From positions 1,668,001-1,732,000 of the forward strand of contig LR882958.1 of NCBI GenBank assembly GCA_904830895.1: a stretch of 64,000 bases of DNA, written 5' to 3'. Source of the stretch: Planktothrix rubescens CCAP 1459/22 (GTDB lineage: Bacteria > Cyanobacteriota > Cyanobacteriia > Cyanobacteriales > Microcoleaceae). The translations under genes were made by a program, and so were the position numbers. Within the stretch, counting starts at the first letter, position 1; every line of letters begins with the position of its first letter. Of the stretch, positions 36,010-45,439 are shown piece by piece. The notes below the pieces were generated by a model. That model saw only the letters and a program-made list of their open reading frames with translations. It was not told where the DNA came from and made no database searches.

Positions 36010-38100
36010 CTAATTTATTCCCTGGGCTTGAATAGCGGTAATCGCAACGGTATTCACAATATCGGTAATCGTACAGCCCCGACTTAAATCATTAACGGGT
36101 TTATTTAAACCTTGTAAAACCGGGCCAATGGCAACAGCATCCGCAGACCGTTGTACGGCTTTATAAGTATTATTTCCGGTGTTTAAATCGGGAAAAATAA
36201 ATACCGTTGCGTGTCCAGCTACTTCGCTTCCTGGTAGTTTAGTTTGAGCTACCCCTTCATCAACAGCCGCATCATATTGGATAGGGCCTTCTATTTTTAA
36301 ATCTGGGCGTAATTGACGGGCAATTATTGTAGCCTCTCGAACTTTATCCACATCTTTTCCTTGACCCGATTCTCCGGTAGAATAGGATAACATTGCTACT
36401 AAAGGTTCAACCCCAAATTGTTGAGCAGTTAAGGCCGAACTAATGGCAATATCGGCTAATTGTTGGGGGTTAGGATTAGGATTTACCGCACAATCTCCAT
36501 AGACTAAAACCTGGTCTTCTAAACACATAAAAAACACACTAGAAACAATTGAACATCCCGGTGGAGTTTTAATAAATTCTAAGGCGGGACGAATGGTATG
36601 TCCAGTGGTATGAATAGCCCCAGAAACCATGCCATCGGCCATGCCTTTATGAACCATCATTGTGCCAAAATAACTTAAATCGTGCATCACATCTAAGGCA
36701 CAATCTTCCGTAATTCCCTTATGTTTTCGCAGTTGATAATAGGTTTGAGCATAGTCTTCATGCCAGGGGGAGGTCATGGGATTAACAATATTTACCCCTT
36801 CTAATTTTAGGCCTAGTGAAGTTGCTTTTTCGCGAATTTCTTCGGGATTTCCTAATAAAGTAATATCGACAATTCCCCGTCTTAATAGAATTTCAGTGGC
36901 TTTTAAAATTCGTTCTTCTGTGCCTTCGGGTAAGACAATATGTTGACGTTGTTTTTTCGCCCGGGCGACCAGTTCGTACTCGAACATAATCGGAGTAATG
37001 CGGGAAGAATGGGATAGAGAAATCCGGTTTTCAATTTTAGACGTATCAATATGGTTTTCAAAAAGTCCTAAAGCAGAAGCAATTTTTCGTTCATTGTCGG
37101 GGGTAATTTTTGAGTGAATATTATTAATGATGGTTGCAGTATTATAGGTATCGGTTTCTACCGTAAACATCGGCACTGTCCATTTTTTAAACCCTTGAAT
37201 CAGTTTTTGCAGGGAAGGAGGCAATTCAAACCCCCCAGTTAAAATAATTCCGGCAATATTGGGGTAAGTTTCTGAAAAAGCCGACGCTAAACAAGCTAAA
37301 ATAATATCAGCCCTATCCCCCGGAGTAACAATTAAACAGCCTTCTCGAATATGATAAAGAAAATTAGGAACGTGCATCGCCGCCACTTTAAACGATAACA
37401 CTTCCTGTTTTAATTGTTCAGGATCGCCATGGACAAATTTAGCGTCAAGGGCAGTCACAATTTCCCCAACAGTAGGTTTAGAAAGAGCTTCTATTTCAGG
37501 TAAAATAAATACCGGATCATCATAACACCAAATCTGTTCTAATTCCTGGGTAACGGATTGAAATTGTTCTAGGGAAATCCGATTAACCATAGTTGCCACA
37601 AGAGTCAAATCCTTTTCTATAAAAGCTTTTCGTTCACTTTTAACACTACTAATCACATCTTCTTGGCTTTTTCCCTGTCCATTCGCTACCAATAAAATCG
37701 GTGCGTCTAATTGATTAGCAATTTCCGCATTAAAGTTAAATTCAAAAGCAGAAATAATATCAGTAAAATCCGTGCCTTCACAGACAATAAAATCACATTT
37801 TTCTTCTAAAGCCTTATATTTCTCAATAATCCGTTTCAGGATTTCTTCAAACTGTCCCTCCGCAATTAAAGCCCTGGTTTCTTCATGGGTAACGCCATAA
37901 TAATCTTGATAGGGAAACTCTAAATGATAGCGACTGCGAATTAGCTCAATATCATTATCCGGCTTAATTCCCGCCTGAATAATTGGACGGAAAAATCCTA
38001 ATTTTCGGATGCGTTTCGAGAGTAATTCCATAATTCCTAACAGAATTAAGGATTTACCGCTATCGGGTTCAATGCTAGTAATATATAGGTTGCTAATCAT
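36010..38100 (-). CDS. pta: Phosphate acetyltransferase (long form)
   Basis: A 696-residue phosphotransacetylase interconverting acetyl-CoA and acetyl phosphate. The N-terminal third is a BioD-like P-loop domain (YITSIEPDSGKSLILLGIM), the middle a DRTGG domain (about 215-330), and the C-terminal third the catalytic PTA_PTB domain (IVLPEGTEERILKA, LDVMHDLSYFGTMMVHKGMA, GAIHTTGHTIRPAL, YSTGESGQG, EGPIQYDAAVDEGVA). This three-domain layout equals that of E. coli Pta. The usual partner ackA is not adjacent. Divergent from hemB. Confidence 0.94.
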   Translation of the reverse strand: MISNLYITSIEPDSGKSLILLGIMELLSKRIRKLGFFRPIIQAGIKPDNDIELIRSRYHLEFPYQDYYGVTHEETRALIAEGQFEEILKRIIEKYKALEEKCDFIVCEGTDFTDIISAFEFNFNAEIANQLDAPILLVANGQGKSQEDVISSVKSERKAFIEKDLTLVATMVNRISLEQFQSVTQELEQIWCYDDPVFILPEIEALSKPTVGEIVTALDAKFVHGDPEQLKQEVLSFKVAAMHVPNFLYHIREGCLIVTPGDRADIILACLASAFSETYPNIAGIILTGGFELPPSLQKLIQGFKKWTVPMFTVETDTYNTATIINNIHSKITPDNERKIASALGLFENHIDTSKIENRISLSHSSRITPIMFEYELVARAKKQRQHIVLPEGTEERILKATEILLRRGIVDITLLGNPEEIREKATSLGLKLEGVNIVNPMTSPWHEDYAQTYYQLRKHKGITEDCALDVMHDLSYFGTMMVHKGMADGMVSGAIHTTGHTIRPALEFIKTPPGCSIVSSVFFMCLEDQVLVYGDCAVNPNPNPQQLADIAISSALTAQQFGVEPLVAMLSYSTGESGQGKDVDKVREATIIARQLRPDLKIEGPIQYDAAVDEGVAQTKLPGSEVAGHATVFIFPDLNTGNNTYKAVQRSADAVAIGPVLQGLNKPVNDLSRGCTITDIVNTVAITAIQAQGIN

Positions 38101-38255
38101 AACTTAAAAAGGATATACAGATTGTTGGAGTTATTGTAGGCTGATTTTCGGGTTAAAGGGTTGTAATCCCAGTAATTTCAATCTTTTTTTAAGATTGTTA
38201 CATTTATTAACAAATTAGGGACATCCAGAACCCACCCGAATGAGATAATCAATAA

Positions 38256-39299
<1,044 letters not shown>

Positions 39300-39830
39300 C
39301 ACTCCCACGGGTGAACCGCGTGGGATTCTCCTGTCTAGCCCCGATTGCTCGGTATTCATGGAGTTGCCCCCTACTGTTTCCAGAATTGCTTCACAGCAAT
39401 ATTAGAGGAGAGTACGAGACTCTGAGGAATGCCAAGTACCTCGTCCCAATTGACGGCTACGACTATTACAGTCTTTGGCTCTGCCAAGATTTTTCGGAGC
39501 TTTCTGTAGTCAACAGGGATAATCACAGTGGTTGCCTTTTTCTCGCCATTGACAACTTGTTTTTAAGGAGGTCAGAACATCTGACCAGATAAGCGAGGAA
39601 CATCCTTGCTATACTCTGATAATAGAGTCTTAAATAGAGTATGTCAAGGGAAAAGAAAATTCAGTTTAATGTTAACGAGAAAGAATATGAACGTCTCAAA
39701 AGTCATGCTGAGTCAGAAGGATTATCAATGGCTGAAGTTCTTAGGGATTACATTAAAACCCTCACACCCCCTAAAGGGGGTCGCACTACATCCCACGACT
39801 GAAGTGCGTGGGCTTTGTGCGAGGTTGTTG
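39300..39830. mobile_element. IS200/IS605-like remnant with two matching subterminal hairpins
   Basis: Two 21-bp hairpins of the same design, CCCACG-(9)-CGTGGG, each with TGAA in the loop, lie at 39304-39324 and 39792-39812. Such subterminal hairpins are typical of IS200/IS605 single-strand transposons and their non-autonomous derivatives. No tnpA or tnpB is intact. A minus-strand frame near the left end reads MNTEQSGLDRRIPR, which resembles what I remember of some TnpB C-termini (uncertain). The segment also holds a small ribbon-helix-helix ORF. It starts at the base after hemB. Confidence 0.5.
39641..39802 (+). CDS. Small ribbon-helix-helix (CopG-like) protein
   Basis: A 53-residue ORF: the strand KKIQFNVNE is followed by two helices (KEYERLKSHAESEGLS and MAEVLRDYIKTL). 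This is the MetJ/Arc fold seen in antitoxins and in small ORFs accompanying cyanobacterial TnpB elements. It lies inside the IS200/IS605-like remnant, with its stop inside the right hairpin. It may be a regulator of the lost transposase or toxin. Confidence 0.6.
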   Translation: MSREKKIQFNVNEKEYERLKSHAESEGLSMAEVLRDYIKTLTPPKGGRTTSHD

Positions 39831-39997
39831 TAAGGAATGCGAGTATTACTTAAACTGAAACCCTTAAGACCTAACCCCTTAACCTTCTTCCCTTATGGGG
39901 AAGGAGGGATAGTAAATGTTTGTCAATCTCCAAGATATTTAATATTATGAATTATTCACCCCATCTCCTTTTTTTTACAAGCTCTTGAAATGTTGCG

Positions 39998-40026
39998 TTA
40001 GCGAAGCTTGCCGAAGGCATCGCTAA
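39998..40026. repeat. Short dispersed palindrome
   Basis: TTAGCGAAGCTTGCCGAAGG continues to CATCGCTAA; the ends TTAGCGA and TCGCTAA are inverted. This is a recurrent cyanobacterial interspersed palindrome by recollection. Otherwise 39831-40070 contains a CCTTCTTCCC hairpin near 39895 and no gene. Confidence 0.55.
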
Positions 40027-40070
40027 TTTTCCCTTGGGTTTTATCCCCATAAATTTTAGCAAACTCATAA

Positions 40071-40152
40071 AATTTATTCGAGATTATAATAAATCTAAAT
40101 GTTCTGACTTTGCCATATTTTTTATCGTATTTATTCGGGATTAAAACTACCT
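40071..40152. repeat. Degenerate tandem copies of the ccmP 3' end
   Basis: 40095-40152 aligns to 48381-48439, the last codons and downstream flank of ccmP, with about 5 differences over 59 positions including one indel. TTATTCGGGATTAAAACT is shared exactly. On the minus strand it still encodes the Gly-Ser-Phe-Asn-Pro-Glu-stop end of CcmP. A second, weaker copy of the same core (TTATTCGAGATTATAA) starts at 40073. These look like remnants of target-site copies at the far side of the island. Confidence 0.65.
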
Positions 40153-40207
40153 AATAATTATCTCATTACGAGGGTAGCAAAGCAATCTCAAAGCCGGGTT
40201 AAACCGT

Positions 40208-40346
40208 TATAGCAGGGAACACCGGAACAGCCCCCCCAAACCCCCCGTGCACGGGGGCTAGGGAGGGAGGGAACAGGGGGGAAAACACTTTAATGTCTGG
40301 GTTCCAATATCCGTCTGGTGTCTTAACTGCCTTGGCGGTTGCTATA
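40208..40346. repeat. MITE-like repeat A, copy 2
   Basis: 139 bp, opposite orientation to 7799-7928. It begins TATAGCAGGGAAC and ends GGCGGTTGCTATA, with the same G/C-rich palindrome inside. It lies upstream of the first gene of the FtsK-type operon. Confidence 0.8.
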
Positions 40347-40456
40347 CTATCCGTAAATCCCGTGAATCTCTGCCACAAATATTCAAAAAATTGGTTCAAA
40401 CTCGACTGCAACAGTTATAATTTATCAATGCCCTCGCGTCTATCTCACTTAAGCCC

Positions 40457-42940
40457 ATGAGTAACCTTACAAACCCTCCAGGCGGCGGCGATCCCCCTGA
40501 TCGCTTTAGAAATGTAGGAGAACAAATTCAGTCATTCTTCGATTTTGCTGAAAACAACCCTGATCAGGCTGTTCCTTTTTTCGTCAACATCTGGGAAACT
40601 CAAGCATCCCTAACCACGCGGGCTCTAGCGCTGCAAGGCTTAGGCGTGGCTGCACAACACTATCACGTTAAGGAGGCTCTAGCAGACTGGGATGTGCTCA
40701 GAGATATCGCCAAGGAAGTCAAGGGGAAGGGGGAAGTTAGCAACGATTTGACTCGGTGGGCTGCGGCTTCTGCGTTGGAGGCGATCGGATATTCTCAGCA
40801 GAGTTTAGAACATTTAGAAGGAGGGGGTTTTACTGAACCCCTTGATCGCATTCGCCGGGAAATACGCGATCGCAAGCTGATAGAGATTAACAGAATTCCA
40901 CGCCTAAACACCAGAGGGGAAACAACCGCAGAATATGAAAGGCATCTTGAATTTTGGCTGTACGGGCCGGCTGATGAGTTATTAAATGATAATGATAGCT
41001 CTCTGAATTATCAGGATTTAATCGGGGATGTCATTTCTAAGTTACATGGGCGTGGGGTGTTTTTGGGATTAATTTCACCTAATCGTATTGTACAAGGGGC
41101 CGCACTGCGACAAGCTAGGTTAATTTTTAAAGAATCTACTGAGATAGAAGACTATCTTTATGGGCTTTTGGAAGAGTTTTTGCTTGATTCCAAGCATGAA
41201 ATATCATTGAGAATTCATGCGGCTAAGATTATTAATACAGCCACAGATATAAACAGAAGGCTGAAAACATTGAGTCAATTATTATTGGAAGAGAATAATC
41301 CACAATTGCATGAAGTGGTGTTGCATCAAGCTCAGTCAATATTTCAACAATCTGCTGAAACTGAAGAATCTCTCTATCAGCCTCTGGAAGAGTTTTTGCT
41401 TAATTCCAACCATGAAATATCATTGAGAATTCATGCGTCTGAGATTATTAATACAGCCACAGATATAAACAGAAGGCTGAAAACATTGAGTCAATTATTA
41501 TTGGAAGAGAACAATCCAAAATTGCATGAAGTGGCGTTGCGTCAAGCTCAGTCAATATTTCAACAATCTGCTGAAACTGAAGAATCTCTCTATCAACCTC
41601 TGGAAGAGTTTTTGCTTAATTCCAACCATGAAATATCATTGAGAATTCATGCAGCTGAGATTATTAATACAGCCACAGATATAAACAGAAGGCTGAAAAC
41701 ATTGAGTCAATTATTATTGGAAGAGAACAATCCAAAATTGCATGAAGTGGCGTTGCGTCAAGCTCAGTCAATATTTCAACAATCTGCTGAAACTGAAGAA
41801 TCTCTCTATCAACCTCTGGAAGAGTTTTTGCTTAATTCCAACCATGAAATATCATTGAGAATTCATGCAGCTGAGATTATTAATACAGCCACAGATATAA
41901 ACAGAAAGCTGAAAACATTAAGTCAATTATTATTGGAAGAGAAAGAGTTACGGAATGCGACAGTAAGGCTATTGACTCCATACAAGGAGGAGTTAGCTAG
42001 AGTAGAGCCTGATGCTAATAAGGTATTAGAGGTGCTGATTGTTGATCAGTTAAATAAACCTCAACTAAAAGATTTAACAATTTCACAACTAAAAAATTAT
42101 GTTTCATCAACAAGTGGTTATCACAAGGAAATTTCAGAGATATTTACAAGTGCCATAACAGCATCCAAATCATTAGGGAAACGATACGGGAGAACCAGTT
42201 CCATATTGAAAGAAGTTCTACAAAATAAGCAGGATGGGCATCTGTCAGCTATTGAAAGTTGGATGCAACTATTAAGAAATCAAATTTCGGATACATTAGC
42301 CTTGCAAGAGACAGTTAAATCCTCTCAATCCATCCTGGATAAAACTTTTTATGCAATCGCTAATATAGATACTAAGCTCTCTCAAACAATCAAAAGTTTA
42401 CCTAATTCGGAAGTGATAGAGAGTAATTATGATTTAAGTTATAACCAATATACAAAAATGTTATCTGACTTGAATTTACTAAAAAATAAAGTCGTTAATG
42501 AACTAAATAGCAAATCCGATCTACTACTTAGTAAAAGTACAACAATAGAAAGTGAGACATCCTGGAAATTAATTTTGTCGGGTTTAGCGATAATTGTTGC
42601 GGGATATGTATGTTATTTTACGTTTATAAATTATTCAAATCAAGGTTCTCGTTCCAATAGCTATACGACAACAGCATGGTATGCTAGTGGTTTTCCTAAG
42701 AATAGCTGTGGTAGTTCTTCAAGTCCTAATAATTGTTGGTATCCTGTTTTTATTAAATACAGTGATAACAACTGGAATACGGTTATATCAAATTATTGCG
42801 GTGATATTGGACAGGCACAAAGTCCAAAAACAGCTAGGGAACTGGGTCAAATACAAGTAGCTTCATTTGGTGATTCTAACGAAGCTCAAGGGTTTGCTAA
42901 CTATATGCAAGGTTGGGTTGGACAACAAAAGTGTTATTAA
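40457..42940 (+). CDS. HEAT-like repeat protein with C-terminal membrane anchor
   Basis: 827 residues, no known family recognised by eye. Residues 15-170 are helical and HEAT-like. Residues about 210-497 are four tandem 72-residue units (AAEIINTATDINRRLKTLSQ is the shared core), three almost identical. A coiled-coil region (about 500-700) follows, then one membrane segment (WKLILSGLAIIVAGYVCYFT, about 702-724) and about 100 residues probably outside the cytoplasm with five cysteines (NSCGSSS, NNCWYP, YCGDIG, KCY). The C-terminus EAQGFANYMQGWVGQQ recalls SPOR-like domains only loosely. It is the first of nine co-oriented genes; a membrane scaffold for the FtsK-type ATPase is my inference. Confidence 0.75.
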   Translation: MSNLTNPPGGGDPPDRFRNVGEQIQSFFDFAENNPDQAVPFFVNIWETQASLTTRALALQGLGVAAQHYHVKEALADWDVLRDIAKEVKGKGEVSNDLTRWAAASALEAIGYSQQSLEHLEGGGFTEPLDRIRREIRDRKLIEINRIPRLNTRGETTAEYERHLEFWLYGPADELLNDNDSSLNYQDLIGDVISKLHGRGVFLGLISPNRIVQGAALRQARLIFKESTEIEDYLYGLLEEFLLDSKHEISLRIHAAKIINTATDINRRLKTLSQLLLEENNPQLHEVVLHQAQSIFQQSAETEESLYQPLEEFLLNSNHEISLRIHASEIINTATDINRRLKTLSQLLLEENNPKLHEVALRQAQSIFQQSAETEESLYQPLEEFLLNSNHEISLRIHAAEIINTATDINRRLKTLSQLLLEENNPKLHEVALRQAQSIFQQSAETEESLYQPLEEFLLNSNHEISLRIHAAEIINTATDINRKLKTLSQLLLEEKELRNATVRLLTPYKEELARVEPDANKVLEVLIVDQLNKPQLKDLTISQLKNYVSSTSGYHKEISEIFTSAITASKSLGKRYGRTSSILKEVLQNKQDGHLSAIESWMQLLRNQISDTLALQETVKSSQSILDKTFYAIANIDTKLSQTIKSLPNSEVIESNYDLSYNQYTKMLSDLNLLKNKVVNELNSKSDLLLSKSTTIESETSWKLILSGLAIIVAGYVCYFTFINYSNQGSRSNSYTTTAWYASGFPKNSCGSSSSPNNCWYPVFIKYSDNNWNTVISNYCGDIGQAQSPKTARELGQIQVASFGDSNEAQGFANYMQGWVGQQKCY
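41089..41953 (+). repeat. Four tandem 216-bp repeats in the HEAT-like gene
   Basis: The anchor cattgagaattcatgc recurs at 41205, 41421, 41637 and 41853, exactly 216 bp (72 codons) apart. Units two to four differ at only a few bases, the first is more diverged. Confidence 0.92.
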
Positions 42941-42977
42941 ATTAGATTTTTAGAATAATCAGGAGGAATTTTTATCT

Positions 42978-43115
42978 ATGGAATGGTTTTATCTTGTAGG
43001 TACTGTTTTAGTCAGCATTGGTATTGGTAGATTCATCATTGCCTTTCAACTCAAGAACAGAGCAAAAACAATTAAACGTATTTCTGACAACTTATCTAAT
43101 AACTGGAGGAGATAA
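42978..43115 (+). CDS. 45-residue single-span membrane peptide
   Basis: MEWFYLVGTVLVSIGIGRFI is a membrane segment, followed by a basic tail (LKNRAKTIKRI, ending NNWRR). AGGAGG lies 12 bp before the ATG. The stop TAA is immediately followed by the ATG of the FtsK-type ATPase, whose ribosome-binding site (GGAGGAG) sits inside the last codons, so the two are coupled. Too short for most gene finders. It may tether the ATPase to the membrane (inference). Confidence 0.65.
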   Translation: MEWFYLVGTVLVSIGIGRFIIAFQLKNRAKTIKRISDNLSNNWRR

Positions 43116-45170
43116 ATGTTTGATCGAAATTTTCCTATATGTTATCAACTTTACCCTCAACCGAGTCATCAAAAAGACAGCCAAACTGAACTCCGTAAAA
43201 ACCTCCTACAAACCCAACAACAGCTAATAAGCTCAATTAGCCGCCTTGGTATTAACCTAACAATTTCTCTCCGCTACATCTATGACCCCAATCAATCCCC
43301 CAAACTCAAAACCTACCTTCTAATTAATCACCCCCACAACACTCAAACCGAAGAACATTCTGAACAAATTCTGAGCCTTCTCACCAAAGGCAAATTAAGC
43401 CAATTCTTCACCCTCACCCCTCAACCTAACCTTAACATCTTTCAAAACTTAGACTGGGTGCAAATGATTGGCGAAATTCTCAAATATGAAGAATTTATCG
43501 CACCCCAAAATTACTACCTCCCTCACATCTTTGAGTCAAATCAAACCAATGATATGTCAGCCGTCTGCGATGTCATCCACCGCTTAGACAGCAAACTCAT
43601 TTTAGAAATCACCCTGCAAACCTATCACAACCCCAATCAAAAATTATTGTGGGTAAATGCCATCAACCAAATGCTGGCTCAATTGGAGAAAGTCAACGCC
43701 AACACCAACGGAATTAAAGACAACATTTTATCAGTAACATCGGCACTTTACCAAAAATATCAACAGTCATATCCTAACAGCGATCTATTCCAATATAGCA
43801 TCAAAGCCTTAGCAGAAAATCGGGCCGATGCTTTTCCCGTCCTCAACGCCCTCATTGATGAAGCCATCAAAGAAACACCTCACGGGAAACGATGCAGAAT
43901 CATCCAAATTAGCAAAGATAAACCCGGATTTTATGAAAGCTTGGAAGCTACAAAAAATGTAGATATTTCCAGTAATATCGAATGGGAAGGCTGGGATAAA
44001 AACGATAGTCAACTGTTAATTAAGAATGCAATTCAGCCACAAAAAAAAGGATTAGCAAAATTCGGCGGTGATTCGGGGAGTCTTCCCGAAAAACCATTAT
44101 TTAACCATCAAAATCAACCACCCTTGATAGGTGGTATCAATTCAGAGCAAAATCAAAATTTACCGCAATTATATGATACTGTTTCAGATGGTTCGGCTTT
44201 AGCGAAATTTTCATCAAGTCCGCCACCCTCTCGGATAGTGGATTTAAAACCATTACATCGACTGGTGACGGCTCAAGAAATTAGCGGTTTTTTCCGCATT
44301 GGTATTCCCAAAGAAACCTCTATTGAAAATATGACAGAAAAATCCTTACCGGTTGCTAATGCTGAAGACTTATTCAATCATCATCGAAACCTAATCGATG
44401 CAGATACTTACATCGTCGGCATTGATGACCAGGGAAATCCCATAATATCAAGCTGGGCAGAAATTGCTCATCGTTTAGTGGCTGGTGTACCAGGTGCCGG
44501 TAAAAGTAATTTTCTCAATTGGGTGATTTTTCAGTTTATATATGCTAATCCCACAGGAAAAATTTATATTGCCGATTTTGCTGGAGTTGACTTTAATTTT
44601 TTGGTCAAGTATCTCAAAGATAATGTTGAAATTGTCACAACCATAGAAGAATGTCAGTTATTCGTTGAAAAACTCCACACCGATGAGTACCAAAGACGAA
44701 TTGAATTACTGAAACAGTATGAAGTGCTGAATATCCAGCAATTAAAGGAACAGGGAGTTGATATACAACGTACCCTTTGGATAATTGATGAAGCCGCTGC
44801 CATTGCTCGTGCTTCTGATAAAATGCAACGAATTATTGAAAATCGATTAATTCAGTATGCTAATCAAGGGAGAAAATGCGGTTTTCATGTTGTTTTTTGC
44901 ACCCAAAGACCTACAAATGCGATAATTTCAAACCAGGTGCTTGATTCCTGTGAAGAAAAAATTGTTTTCCGGGTAACAGAAGAAGCTAGTGGACTGATTC
45001 TAGAAAACAGTTTAGCTGGGACAATACCTAAAAAAGCGGTTGGTAGGGCTGTTCTAAAAGGATCTGAAGGTGATAATATATTCGTGAATACTCCCTATAT
45101 TGGCATTCCTGTAGGGAAAACAGTTTCACTACAAGATACGCTCTGGCGTCATCTAGTACCTGAATCTTAA
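43116..45170 (+). CDS. FtsK/HerA-type membrane-associated ATPase
   Basis: 684 residues. The N-terminal ~300 residues are of no recognised family (IRYIYDPNQ-like strand pattern at about 50-60). A Ser/Pro-rich stretch (about 300-375) leads to LHRLVTAQEISGFFRIGIPK. The motor domain shows Walker A AGVPGAGKSNFLNWV (about 455-470), IYIADFAGVDFNFL, Walker B TLWIIDEAAAIA (about 553-565), and the FtsK/SpoIIIE-like GRKCGFHVVFCTQRP sensor block with VFRVTEEASGLILENS. This class moves DNA or protein; EccC/EssC of type VII secretion use the same fold. There is no own membrane span, but two membrane proteins precede it. The genes after it encode small helical and nuclease proteins, which suggests protein export. 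Confidence 0.82.
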   Translation: MFDRNFPICYQLYPQPSHQKDSQTELRKNLLQTQQQLISSISRLGINLTISLRYIYDPNQSPKLKTYLLINHPHNTQTEEHSEQILSLLTKGKLSQFFTLTPQPNLNIFQNLDWVQMIGEILKYEEFIAPQNYYLPHIFESNQTNDMSAVCDVIHRLDSKLILEITLQTYHNPNQKLLWVNAINQMLAQLEKVNANTNGIKDNILSVTSALYQKYQQSYPNSDLFQYSIKALAENRADAFPVLNALIDEAIKETPHGKRCRIIQISKDKPGFYESLEATKNVDISSNIEWEGWDKNDSQLLIKNAIQPQKKGLAKFGGDSGSLPEKPLFNHQNQPPLIGGINSEQNQNLPQLYDTVSDGSALAKFSSSPPPSRIVDLKPLHRLVTAQEISGFFRIGIPKETSIENMTEKSLPVANAEDLFNHHRNLIDADTYIVGIDDQGNPIISSWAEIAHRLVAGVPGAGKSNFLNWVIFQFIYANPTGKIYIADFAGVDFNFLVKYLKDNVEIVTTIEECQLFVEKLHTDEYQRRIELLKQYEVLNIQQLKEQGVDIQRTLWIIDEAAAIARASDKMQRIIENRLIQYANQGRKCGFHVVFCTQRPTNAIISNQVLDSCEEKIVFRVTEEASGLILENSLAGTIPKKAVGRAVLKGSEGDNIFVNTPYIGIPVGKTVSLQDTLWRHLVPES

Positions 45171-45210
45171 GTGGAGATATTTGTATGTATTTATCAAAGG
45201 AGGTTAGTCA

Positions 45211-45429
45211 ATGAGCTTATCATCTGAAATTGAAGAATTCCGGCGTATGATTAGCAGAATAGTTGAGTCACTGGAAGACGTAAATACGTCCTCAAGAAAA
45301 GTTCCTGAGACTGTTCAAGCTGAACTAAGCAGAAAATTCTCAAGTTTATCGGATGGATGTGAGGAGGTATCTAGCGAACTAAGAACAGCGATAGAAATGC
45401 TTGAAGGAATTAAATCCCGTTGGGGTTAA
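45211..45429 (+). CDS. Small helical-hairpin protein (WXG100-like candidate)
   Basis: 72 residues, almost all helix: EIEEFRRMISRIVESLED, a turn near SSRKVPE, then AELSRKFSSLSDGCEEVSSE and a terminal GIKSRWG. It is paralogous to the N-terminal 75 residues of the next gene (EIEQWRSKVAQLLEAMEE, ASELGWQFSRLLEMCEES, IQNRWG). A ribosome-binding site AAAGGAGG precedes it. The stand-alone form beside a form fused to a nuclease, next to an FtsK-type ATPase, recalls WXG100/LXG substrates. No central WXG is present, so this is only an analogy. Confidence 0.6.
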   Translation: MSLSSEIEEFRRMISRIVESLEDVNTSSRKVPETVQAELSRKFSSLSDGCEEVSSELRTAIEMLEGIKSRWG

Positions 45430-45439
45430 GGAGTAGAAT

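Noticed and set aside
41089-41953. CRISPR-like or intergenic repeat
   Set aside because: The 216-bp units are in frame and encode a protein repeat; there are no spacers.
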